A stretch of DNA of 48,728 nt from Bacillota bacterium (GTDB taxonomy: Bacteria; Bacillota; Clostridia; Christensenellales; Aristaeellaceae), in NCBI GenBank assembly GCA_023402355.1, contig JAEXCG010000156.1:1-48728 (forward strand). The letters are read 5' to 3'. Position numbers and translations under genes: made by a program. Below the pieces are notes generated by a model. It did not search any database. It saw nothing but the letters and a program-made list of their open reading frames with translations, and was not told the origin of the DNA. Below, in pieces: positions 40,545 to 48,354 of the stretch (within the stretch, counting starts at the first letter, position 1; each line of letters opens with the position of its first letter).

Positions 40545-41513
40545 ATGTACGATTTAAGCGTCATCATTCCCTGTTATAACGCGGGCCGCTACCTGCCCGC
40601 CTGTTTGAGCAGCCTGCAGGGGCAGGCGCTTTCGCGCGCGGAGTTCATCTTCGTGGACGACGGCTCCACGGACGGCAGCGACGCGATGCTCGACGAGTTC
40701 GCGGAGGAGGACCGCCGCACCCGCGTGCTGCACCTGGAAAACGGCGGCGTGTCGCGCGCGCGCAACATCGCCATCGACATGGCGCGCGGGCGCTACATCG
40801 CCTTTCTGGATGCGGACGACATGCTGGAAAAAGGGGCGCTTTCCCGGCTGCTTCAAATTGCGGTCGATCAGGACGCGGACATCGTCTCCGCAGACCATCG
40901 GGTGCTCTGGGACGACGGCACGCAGCGCGAGGTGCGGCTCGGCGCCACGGAATCGGAGCCGATGGCGGTGGTGGGAAAGATCGTCTCGATGCACCCCATC
41001 TACAACAACCTGTGGAACAAGCTGTACCGGCGCGCGCTCTTCGACGACGCCGCGTGCAGGCTCGACCCGGGCATCCGCATCGGCGAGGACGCGGTGCTGA
41101 ACGTGCGGCTGTACGCGCGCGCAAAGCGCATCGCCCATGTGGGGGAGCTGCTCTACACCTACCGCGTGCACGAGCGCTCCGCCATGTCCGAGGCGGCGAA
41201 GGATTACTGCCGCCAGCACCAGCCGATGTTGGCGGGTCTCGGCAAGGCGCTGCTGGACGTGGGGCTCAAGGAGCAATTCTTTCACGCGTTCGTCATGAGC
41301 GCGATGTGGACGCACGAGAAGGAGCACGGCGTGCGCAGCGCGGCCCTGGCCTTCGGGCGGGAGGTGCGCGCGCTCGCGCTGCAGGGGATCGACCCGGATA
41401 AGCTGAAGGGCCGGAACCGGCGGACCTATCGGCGCATTCGGCTGCACGTCTTCCCCGCCTGGTACGTCCTGCGCCACTTGCTGCAAAAGACGAAGGAAAA
41501 GGAGCGTCAGTGA
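40545..41513 (+). CDS. Family 2 glycosyltransferase, fourth of four
   Basis: The 322-residue enzyme has L-S-V-I-I-P-C-Y-N-A-G, F-V-D-D-G-S-T-D-G and D-A-D-D at 89-92, with the shared I-R-I-G-E-D-A-V-L-N-V and Y-T-Y-R-V-H-E-R-S blocks. An AAAGGAG site precedes the ATG. Its stop shares one base with the start of the pyruvyl transferase gene. Confidence 0.92.
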   Translation: MYDLSVIIPCYNAGRYLPACLSSLQGQALSRAEFIFVDDGSTDGSDAMLDEFAEEDRRTRVLHLENGGVSRARNIAIDMARGRYIAFLDADDMLEKGALSRLLQIAVDQDADIVSADHRVLWDDGTQREVRLGATESEPMAVVGKIVSMHPIYNNLWNKLYRRALFDDAACRLDPGIRIGEDAVLNVRLYARAKRIAHVGELLYTYRVHERSAMSEAAKDYCRQHQPMLAGLGKALLDVGLKEQFFHAFVMSAMWTHEKEHGVRSAALAFGREVRALALQGIDPDKLKGRNRRTYRRIRLHVFPAWYVLRHLLQKTKEKERQ

Positions 41514-42709
41514 TGGAAACGCGCGTCATCTTTTACAACCACGGCGGCTGCCGGAACCACGGCTGCGAGGCGATCGTGCGCGCGACATCGGCGCTTCTTA
41601 AAGCGCGCGAGCCGCGGACGCGGATTACCCTGTGTTCGCTGGAGGCGCAGAGCGACCGCGCGCTGGGCCTGCCGGACGTCGAGCGCGTCATCGCGCACGG
41701 CGTAAAGCCCCTTAGCTGGGATCGGGCGGTCAACGCGGTGCGCTCGCGCATGGGCGCGCCGCGCGAGGAGCAGATCGCCCGCAACAACATGCCCTTCCTG
41801 CGCGCGGCAAAACGGGCGGACCTGTGCGTCTCCGTCGGCGGCGATACCTACTGCTACGGGCGGCCGGAGCTGTTGCTCGCGGTGAACCGGCGGCTGCAGG
41901 CGCAGGGCACGCCCACGGCGCTGTGGGGCTGCTCGGTGGAACCCGAGCTGCTGACGGGGGAGCTGCTGGAGGACCTTCGCCTTTACCGCGTGATCGTCTG
42001 CCGGGAATCCATCACCTATGAGGCGATGCGCGCGGCGGGCCTTGACGCGGTGCTGGGCGTAGACCCGGCCTTCTTCCTGCAAAAGGAGGAGCTGCCCCTG
42101 CCGCAGGGCTGGAAGGCGGGCGACACGGTGGGCGTAAACGTCAGCCCGTTGATTTTGAAATGCGCCGCGAACGCGGACGCGGTCTTTGAATCCTTTCGCG
42201 CGCTGGTGCAAAGGATGCTGGACACCACGGACAGCGCCGTCTGCCTGGTGCCGCACGTCCTCTGGGCGCACGACGACGACCGGCAGGCGCTGGCAAGGCT
42301 CAAGGCGAGCTTTGCGCAGGAGTCGCGCGTCTTTTTGTTGCCGGACGGGCTGAACGCCTGCCAGATCAAGGGCTATATCGCGCGCATGCGCCTGTTCGTC
42401 GGCGCGCGCACGCATGCGACCATCGCGGCCTATTCGAGCGCGGTGCCGACGCTGACGATCGGCTACTCGGTCAAGGCCCGGGGCATTGCGCGCGACCTGT
42501 ACGGCGGGGAGGCGGGGCATCTGCTGCCGGTGCAGGAGTTAAAAAGCGCCGCGCAGCTGCTCGGCGCTTACGACGCGCTGGAAAAGCGGGCGGAGGAGGA
42601 GCGCCTGGCGCTTCAAAAGCGGCTGCCGGCGTATACCGCCTGCAGGGAAGACATGATTTTAGCGCTCCTTGGCGCCGCGGCGGGCGGCGAGGCACGCGGC
42701 AGGAGATAA
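41513..42709 (+). CDS. Polysaccharide pyruvyl transferase family protein
   Basis: The 398-residue WcaK/CsaB-like protein would add pyruvate as a ketal to a sugar of the exported polymer. Seen are the N-terminal N-H-G-G-C-R-N-H-G-C-E-A-I, a central S-V-G-G-D-T-Y-C-Y-G and a late G-A-R-T-H-A-T-I-A-A-Y-S-S, all typical of PF04230. ATG 41513 is 8 bases after AAAAGGAG; a GTG one codon upstream is also open. A pyruvyl group would make the polymer acidic. The acceptor is unknown. Confidence 0.9.
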   Translation: METRVIFYNHGGCRNHGCEAIVRATSALLKAREPRTRITLCSLEAQSDRALGLPDVERVIAHGVKPLSWDRAVNAVRSRMGAPREEQIARNNMPFLRAAKRADLCVSVGGDTYCYGRPELLLAVNRRLQAQGTPTALWGCSVEPELLTGELLEDLRLYRVIVCRESITYEAMRAAGLDAVLGVDPAFFLQKEELPLPQGWKAGDTVGVNVSPLILKCAANADAVFESFRALVQRMLDTTDSAVCLVPHVLWAHDDDRQALARLKASFAQESRVFLLPDGLNACQIKGYIARMRLFVGARTHATIAAYSSAVPTLTIGYSVKARGIARDLYGGEAGHLLPVQELKSAAQLLGAYDALEKRAEEERLALQKRLPAYTACREDMILALLGAAAGGEARGRR

Positions 42710-42713
42710 ACGA

Positions 42714-44237
42714 ATGAACGAAAACAAGCAATACCGGCTGGGCGCGGTGCTTTCCTACGCGCTCATCGCGCTCAATATCGCCATCAGCCTCTTCTTCACC
42801 CCGTACATCATGGAGGTGCTGGGGCGCGACCAGGCGGGGCTCTATCAGGTGATCGGCAACTTCGTCTCCTACATCAGCGTGATGGATTTCGGCCTGGGCA
42901 ACGCCATCATCCGATACGTGGCGAAGTACCGCGCCGAGGGAAAGCAGCGCAAGATGCAAGGCTTCCTGGGCATGGCGATGTCGCTGTACCTGGCGATCGG
43001 CGCGGTGGTGCTGGCAGCGGGCGGCGTGTGCTACGCGTTTTTGCCCAGCATCTTTCCCAACTTCACGCCGGAGAACATGGCGCTCGCCAAGCCCATGTTC
43101 CTGCTGCTCGTGTTCAACATGACGCTTTCGCTGGTGATGAACGTCTTTCCCGGCGTGCTGGCCGGGTTCGAGCGCTTCGTGCTGATGCGCACGCTTTCCA
43201 TCGTGCGCGTCGTGCTGCGCGCGATCATCCTGCTCGTCATGCTGCCGCTGGGGGCCAACGTGCTGCACATGGTGATCCTGGACACGGCGCTCAACGTCCT
43301 GTTCACGCTCATCCAGTTCGGCTACGCCTTCGTAAAGCTCAAGGTGCGCATCCGCTTCTTCGACTTCGACAAGCCCCTGCTGCGGGAGATCACCACCTAT
43401 TCCGCGTTCATTTTCCTCAACATGCTGATGGAACAGATGTACTGGAAGGTGGACTCCACGATCATCGGCATCCTCTATACGACCACGACGGTGACGATCA
43501 CCACCATCGGCACGATGATCGCCGAATACTTCATGCAGTTTTCCAGCTCGCTTTCGGGGCTGTTTTTGCCCAAGGCGACGCAGATGGTGGTGCGCGGGGC
43601 GTCGATGGAGGAGCTTACCGACATGATGATCCGCATCGGGCGCATCCAGCTCATGATTATCGGCCTGCTGGTGGTGGGCTTCGTCTCCGTGGGGCATCAG
43701 TTTCTCGCCTGCTGGGTGGGGGACGCCATGGGCGCGGACGTGGACCAATCCTACGCGATCGCGACGATGCTGATTCTGGCGCTCACGATTCCGCTGTTTC
43801 AAAACACCGGCATTTCCATCGTGCAGGCGATGAACCGGCACGCGTTCCGGTCCGTGGTGCTGGTCTGCGTGGCGGCGCTGAACGTGGCGGTTTCCATCGT
43901 GCTGGCGAAGCTCTACGGGCCGGTCGGCGCGGCCCTGGGCACGGTGCTCTCGCTTTTGATCGGCAACGTGGGCATCATCAACTGGTACTACTACAGGATG
44001 ATCGGGCTGAACATCCCGCGCTTCTTTAGGGAGACGCTTAAGGGCATCCTGCCCGCGCTGCTGTTGCTGGGCGGCGTGGGCGCGCTGACGTTCCTCATGC
44101 CCATCGGCGGCTGGGGCACGCTGTTTGTGCGGATCCTGCTGATCTGCGTCTGCTACGTGCCGCTGATCTACTGCATCGGCATGAACGCGGGAGAAAAAGA
44201 GACGGTTCGCAAACTGATAAGGAGGGTGCGCGCATGA
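42714..44237 (+). CDS. Wzx-like polysaccharide flippase (MOP superfamily)
   Basis: The 507-residue integral membrane protein has about 12-14 predicted helices. It begins with Y-A-L-I-A-L-N-I-A-I-S-L-F-F-T-P-Y-I-M, followed by L-G-R-D-Q-A-G-L-Y-Q and D-F-G-L-G-N-A-I-I-R-Y, features of polysaccharide flippases. It probably moves lipid-linked repeat units across the membrane. ATG 42714 follows AGGAGA by 7 bases. No Wzy polymerase or priming transferase is in the window, so the cluster seems incomplete here. Confidence 0.92.
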   Translation: MNENKQYRLGAVLSYALIALNIAISLFFTPYIMEVLGRDQAGLYQVIGNFVSYISVMDFGLGNAIIRYVAKYRAEGKQRKMQGFLGMAMSLYLAIGAVVLAAGGVCYAFLPSIFPNFTPENMALAKPMFLLLVFNMTLSLVMNVFPGVLAGFERFVLMRTLSIVRVVLRAIILLVMLPLGANVLHMVILDTALNVLFTLIQFGYAFVKLKVRIRFFDFDKPLLREITTYSAFIFLNMLMEQMYWKVDSTIIGILYTTTTVTITTIGTMIAEYFMQFSSSLSGLFLPKATQMVVRGASMEELTDMMIRIGRIQLMIIGLLVVGFVSVGHQFLACWVGDAMGADVDQSYAIATMLILALTIPLFQNTGISIVQAMNRHAFRSVVLVCVAALNVAVSIVLAKLYGPVGAALGTVLSLLIGNVGIINWYYYRMIGLNIPRFFRETLKGILPALLLLGGVGALTFLMPIGGWGTLFVRILLICVCYVPLIYCIGMNAGEKETVRKLIRRVRA

Positions 44238-45418
44238 GAAGCGCTGTGCTCAAGGACATGAAGCGCTGCTGCGGCTGCGGCGCGTGCGCGGCCCTCTGCC
44301 CGCACAATGCGATCGAGATGCGGCCGAACGCCGAGGGCTTCCTGTACCCGGTCATCGACCCCAAAGGCTGCGTGGACTGCGGATTGTGCGAGCGCAGATG
44401 CCCCGCCGCCAAGGCGCAGGCGCGCGGCGCGCACCCCGCCTACGCGGCGCGTACGGGCGACGAGGCCGTGCGCGAGGCGAGCTCCAGCGGCGGCGTCTTT
44501 ACGCTGCTCGCGCGGGATGTGCTTCGACGCGGCGGCGTGGTGTTCGGCGCGGCGATGGACGAGGAGCTGCGCGTCAGCCACGTCGGCGTGATGGACGAGA
44601 CGGCGCTCGGCCTCCTTCGCGGCTCCAAGTACGTGCAAAGCGACGTGGACGACGCCTATCATCAGGCGGCGCGGCTGCTCGACGCGGGCATGCCGGTGCT
44701 CTTTTCGGGGACGCCCTGCCAGATCGCCGGCCTGTACGCGGCGCTGGGCGGCGACCGCGAAAACTTGCTGACGGTGGACATCGTCTGCCACGGAACGCCC
44801 TCGCCCGCGGTATTCTCCGCCTACGTCGGAATGCTGGAGGCGGAGCGCGGCGCGAAGGTGACGCGCTACGTCTTTCGGGACAAGCGCAGGGGCTGGAAGG
44901 ATTTTTCGGTCGTCGCGACCTTCGCGGACGGATCGGAGTACGCGGCGGGACAGACGGAGGACATCTTCATGCGGGGATTCCTGAGCGACCTGTACCTTCG
45001 CCCCTCGTGCCACGACTGCCCCTACGTGGGCGAGCGCCGGCCGGGCGACGTCACCCTGGGCGACATGTGGGGCGCGCAGGTGATCGTGCCCGACATGGAC
45101 GACGACCGCGGGCTTTCGCTGGTGTTCACGAACACCGAAAAGGGCAAGCGGGCCTTTGCGGCGCTCGGGCAGGACGTGATCTGCCGGGCGACGGACCCGG
45201 CGCGCAACGTGCCGTTCTGCCCGCCGCTGGTTCGCTCGTACAAGCCGCATCCAAAGCGGGGAAAGTTCTTCAAAACATTTGAAAAAGAAGGGTTCAGCCG
45301 CGCGCGGGTGGAGGCGCTGCTCGCGCCGCCGGGCCGAGCGGAGCGGGCGCTTCGGCGCGCGCTGCACTTGCCCGTGGGCGCTGTGCGGCGGCTGAAGGAA
45401 GCAGTAAAGAAGTCATGA
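44234..45418 (+). CDS. FrhB/FdhB-like Fe-S protein (coenzyme F420 hydrogenase beta-subunit family)
   Basis: The 394-residue protein has two N-terminal ferredoxin motifs, C12-C15-C18-C22 and C46-C49-C52-C56, each followed by Pro. FrhB_FdhB N- and C-terminal domains follow, with G-S-K-Y-V-Q-S-D, S-G-T-P-C-Q-I-A-G-L and C-H-D-C-P-Y. Proteins of this family often sit next to pyruvyl transferases in polysaccharide clusters, where the true reaction is poorly known and F420 itself need not be involved. It overlaps the flippase stop (ATGA) and the next start (ATGA). Confidence 0.9.
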   Translation: MRSAVLKDMKRCCGCGACAALCPHNAIEMRPNAEGFLYPVIDPKGCVDCGLCERRCPAAKAQARGAHPAYAARTGDEAVREASSSGGVFTLLARDVLRRGGVVFGAAMDEELRVSHVGVMDETALGLLRGSKYVQSDVDDAYHQAARLLDAGMPVLFSGTPCQIAGLYAALGGDRENLLTVDIVCHGTPSPAVFSAYVGMLEAERGAKVTRYVFRDKRRGWKDFSVVATFADGSEYAAGQTEDIFMRGFLSDLYLRPSCHDCPYVGERRPGDVTLGDMWGAQVIVPDMDDDRGLSLVFTNTEKGKRAFAALGQDVICRATDPARNVPFCPPLVRSYKPHPKRGKFFKTFEKEGFSRARVEALLAPPGRAERALRRALHLPVGAVRRLKEAVKKS

Positions 45419-45945
45419 TTCGCATACTCCTTGCAATCGTCAGCGCGGCGGTGTCCGTAGCGCTGTTCTTACGGTTTAACTGGCTGCTGCCCTGCGTCGT
45501 CGCGGCGCTGCTCGTGGGCGCGCTGATCCTGACCTGGCCCCGGCGCGAGCGCATCACGGCGCGCGACGACGTGGACGTGCTGCTGCGCCGCTACGGCAGA
45601 CGGCCCACGGATTTTGAACGCTACGTCGCGGAGGTCTATCGCCGCAGGGGATACCGCGTGCACGTGACGCAGCAAACGGGCGATTGCGGGCGGGACATCG
45701 AGATGAAGCGCGGCGGCAAGCTCTACGTGGTGGAGGTCAAGCTGTACAGCCCGGGACTGCACGTGGGAAGGGAAAAGATACAAAAGCTGCAGGGCGCGAT
45801 GATCGACGCGCAGGCGCACGGGGCGATCTTCGTGACGACCAGCAAGTTTACGCGCACGGCGATCGACTACGCGCAGCGCAACGGCATCGAGTTGGTGGAC
45901 GGGGATGCGCTGGAAGCGATGATACAGGAAGTCATAGGAGGATGA
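45415..45945 (+). CDS. Membrane-anchored Mrr-like restriction-endonuclease-fold protein
   Basis: The 176-residue protein has two N-terminal hydrophobic helices (about 3-20 and 22-40), then a basic linker and a PD-(D/E)xK-type domain at about 60-170. The Mrr_cat features are E68 in D-F-E-R-Y-V, G-Y-R-V near 80, D94 in C-G-R-D-I-E, and E107-x-K109 in V-V-E-V-K. Relatives often have Q-x-K in place of E-V-K. Such proteins are predicted nucleases, but the biological target is unknown. It is coupled to the FrhB-like gene by an ATGA overlap, an unusual place for a nuclease. Confidence 0.82.
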   Translation: MIRILLAIVSAAVSVALFLRFNWLLPCVVAALLVGALILTWPRRERITARDDVDVLLRRYGRRPTDFERYVAEVYRRRGYRVHVTQQTGDCGRDIEMKRGGKLYVVEVKLYSPGLHVGREKIQKLQGAMIDAQAHGAIFVTTSKFTRTAIDYAQRNGIELVDGDALEAMIQEVIGG

Positions 45946-45949
45946 GCGT

Positions 45950-46765
45950 ATGGACGAGGAAAAAATCCGCGAACTGATTCAAACGGGGCGTAAATTCATG
46001 AAGATGCCGCCGGACGACGATTTCGTGTCCGACCAGCAGCGACGCCTGCCGCAGCCGCCGCTCGCAAAGGCGGCGATGGGCGGGAAAAAGACGGCGCTTC
46101 CGCGCACGTTCGGGGATCTGGAACACGAGGACGACCTGCTGCGCGTCCTCGCCGCGCGCGCGAGCCATCGCGTCTACACGGGGGAGGAGCTGACGCTGCT
46201 GCAGCTATCCTTTCTGCTGTGGGCGCAGCAGGGCGTGAAGGGCATTCGCGGCAACAACTACGCGACGCTGCGCACCGTGGCCTGCGGCGGCGCGCGCCAC
46301 GAGTTCGAGTGCTACATGGCCGTGCGGCTCGTCGATGGGCTCGCGCCGGGGCTTTACCATTACCTGCCGCTGGAGCACGCGTTGGAGTACATGGGCCCCA
46401 TCCCCGGGGACGAGGAAGAAACGCTGACGCAGTCCCTCTGCGGCCAGCGCTGGGGCGCGAAGGCGGCCGTGGTCTTCTATTACAGCATGGTGGCCTACCG
46501 CGCGGAGTGGCGCTACGGCATCCACGCTCACCGCGTGGCGCTGATCGACGCGGGGCACATCACGCAGAACCTGTACATCGCCGCAACCGCGCTGGGGCTG
46601 GGCGCCTGCGCGATCGCCGCGGTGGAAACCCCCTTCGTAAACGAAATGCTTTCGCTGGACGGCGAGGAGGAGTTCGTCTTCTACGCCGCGACGGTGGGCG
46701 GCATATCGGATGCGGATAAGCGGGCGGAGCTGGACTTTTACGCGTTCTTGCGGGAAGAAATGTAA
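45950..46765 (+). CDS. SagB/ThcOx-type FMN-dependent dehydrogenase (nitroreductase fold)
   Basis: The 271-residue protein has R-A-S-H-R-V-Y-T near 63 for FMN phosphate contact, L-S-F-L-L-W-A-Q-Q-G-V, a middle Y-H-Y-L-P-L, and D-A-G-H-I-T-Q-N-L-Y-I-A-A-T-A-L-G-L-G-A-C, the SagB-type signature. Known relatives oxidise azolines in peptide natural products, but many stand alone with unknown roles; there is no cyclodehydratase or precursor peptide here. It starts 4 bases after the Mrr-like gene with AGGAGG and is probably the last gene of the operon. Confidence 0.9.
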   Translation: MDEEKIRELIQTGRKFMKMPPDDDFVSDQQRRLPQPPLAKAAMGGKKTALPRTFGDLEHEDDLLRVLAARASHRVYTGEELTLLQLSFLLWAQQGVKGIRGNNYATLRTVACGGARHEFECYMAVRLVDGLAPGLYHYLPLEHALEYMGPIPGDEEETLTQSLCGQRWGAKAAVVFYYSMVAYRAEWRYGIHAHRVALIDAGHITQNLYIAATALGLGACAIAAVETPFVNEMLSLDGEEEFVFYAATVGGISDADKRAELDFYAFLREEM

Positions 46766-46827
46766 AAGGAGGGCGTGCCTTAAAACGAGATTTCCTGTAA
46801 AGAAATGAACCGTGATCGGAGGCGTGC

Positions 46828-47310
46828 ATGCGGTATCAAATTCGGCGGATGCGCCCGGAGGAAACCCCGATGCTAAAGGATTTTCTGTACGAAGCGATCT
46901 TTCAGAGGTCGGGAGAGCCGCGCCTGCCGCGTGAGGTCGTTCAGGAGCCCGCGCTGCGCGTTTACATCGAGGATTTCGGACGGAAAAAGGACGATTGCTG
47001 CCTGGTGGCGCAGGCGGGCGACGCGGTGGTGGGCGCGGTCTGGGTGCGGAACATCGAAGGCTACGGCAGCGTGGACGGGGAGACGCCGGAATTTGCGATC
47101 TCCGTGCTGCCGGACTTTCGCGGGGCGGGCATCGGCACGGCGCTGATGCGGGCGATGCTTGCGCGCCTGCAGGCGGCGGGCTACGCCCGCGCGTCGCTCG
47201 CGGTGCAAAAGGACAACTACGCCCTGCGGATGTACAGGGACGTGGGGTTTCGCGTCGTCTGCGAGAACGAGCAGGAATACATCATGGTGCACGACCTGAA
47301 AAATGTGTGA
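46828..47310 (+). CDS. GNAT family N-acetyltransferase
   Basis: The 160-residue protein has a single GNAT fold. The acetyl-CoA binding motif R-G-A-G-I-G-T-A-L is intact near 102, preceded by E-F-A-I-S-V-L-P-D-F and followed by V-Q-K-D-N-Y-A-L-R-M-Y-R-D-V-G-F. The substrate is unknown. A CGGAGG site precedes the ATG. No promoter is seen in the 62-base gap after the SagB-type gene. Confidence 0.9.
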   Translation: MRYQIRRMRPEETPMLKDFLYEAIFQRSGEPRLPREVVQEPALRVYIEDFGRKKDDCCLVAQAGDAVVGAVWVRNIEGYGSVDGETPEFAISVLPDFRGAGIGTALMRAMLARLQAAGYARASLAVQKDNYALRMYRDVGFRVVCENEQEYIMVHDLKNV

Positions 47311-47319
47311 GCACAAAAC

Positions 47320-47347
47320 CGCCCCGGCAAAGCAATTTGCCGGGGCG
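47320..47347. terminator. Terminator between the GNAT and AEC transporter genes
   Basis: A perfect 12-bp stem (47320-47331 with 47336-47347) has a GCAA loop. On the minus strand it is followed by GGTTTTG, so it suits the transporter gene best. On the plus strand the T run comes only after a further eight bases. Confidence 0.75.
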
Positions 47348-47361
47348 CGCTGTCTTTTGCG

Positions 47362-48312
47362 TCACACGATGCCCATCGTGCGAAGGGCGAAGATGCCCGC
47401 CGTCATCGTGAGCAGGGAGAGCAGCACCGAGACGACGATGATGCCGGAGGCCAGGTCCGCGTCGCCGCCCATCTTGCGGGTGACGATGTACACGTTGGCC
47501 GCGGCGGGCACGCCAAAGAGGATGAAAAGCACGAGCAGTTGTTCGTTGGAAAGCCCCAGCAGCAGGCCGACGGCGACCATGACCACCGGCTGCAGCACCA
47601 GCTTGTTGGCGCAGGCGCCGAGGATGGGCCAGATGTCGTGCGCGATTTCGGAGAACTGGATGCTGGCGCCGATGACCAGCAGCGCCAGCGGCGTACACAG
47701 GTTGCCCATGTAGCCCAGCGACTTGGTGATCGCGAAGGGGAGTTCCACGTGCAAAAGCGCGAAGGGGAAGCCGCAAACGATGCCCAGGATCATGGGGTTC
47801 TTTACGATTTGCAGCAAAATGTTCTTCACGTCGATCTTCTTGCCCGTGCGCCCCGTCACGGTGAGCAGGATGACGGCGTACACGTTGTATAGCGGCAGCA
47901 CGAACGCGCTGGCGAGCGTCGCCGAGAGGGGAATGACGCTGGTGCCCAAGATGTTCTGCAGCAGGGCAAAGCCGATGTACACGTAGTTGCCGCGGAAGGC
48001 GCCGTGCGCGAACGCGCCCACCTTTTCGGGGTGCTTTTTGAGCAGCAGCGCGCCCATGGCCCAGGAAAACAGGAAGAAGACCGTGGTACCCAGCATGCAC
48101 ACGAGGATGAACGTCGGGCTGAACTGCGAAAAATCGCTGGTCGCCGTGTCGTAAAACAGCTTTGCGGGCAGCGCCACGTTGAAGACGAGCGTGCTCGCGC
48201 TGGAAAAGAAGGAGTCGTCCAGCATCCCGGAGCGCTTGATGACCCAGCCCAGGGCCAGCAGGAGGAAGATCGGCAGAGAGACGTTCAGGCTGAAGAGGAA
48301 GTTTTGAAGCAC
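47362..48312 (-). CDS. AEC (auxin efflux carrier) family transporter
   Basis: The 316-residue membrane protein has about ten transmembrane helices and AEC features: L-P-I-F-L-L-L-A-L-G-W at the start, F-R-G-N-Y-V-Y-I-G-F near 110, and P-A-A-A-N-V-Y-I-V-T near 270. Bacterial members move organic acids such as malate or malonate; the cargo here is unknown. The start is GTG with AAGAAGG 8 bases upstream. It follows the partial glycosyltransferase gene on the same strand after 42 bases and may be co-transcribed with it. Confidence 0.9.
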   Translation of the reverse strand: MLQNFLFSLNVSLPIFLLLALGWVIKRSGMLDDSFFSSASTLVFNVALPAKLFYDTATSDFSQFSPTFILVCMLGTTVFFLFSWAMGALLLKKHPEKVGAFAHGAFRGNYVYIGFALLQNILGTSVIPLSATLASAFVLPLYNVYAVILLTVTGRTGKKIDVKNILLQIVKNPMILGIVCGFPFALLHVELPFAITKSLGYMGNLCTPLALLVIGASIQFSEIAHDIWPILGACANKLVLQPVVMVAVGLLLGLSNEQLLVLFILFGVPAAANVYIVTRKMGGDADLASGIIVVSVLLSLLTMTAGIFALRTMGIV

Positions 48313-48354
48313 GGGGCGGCCTTCTTTCTAAAAGAATTTTTGATCTTTTGCAGT

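Noticed and set aside
45415..46765. A complete restriction-modification or RiPP cluster
   Set aside because: No DNA methyltransferase accompanies the Mrr-like protein, and no precursor peptide or cyclodehydratase accompanies the SagB-type enzyme.
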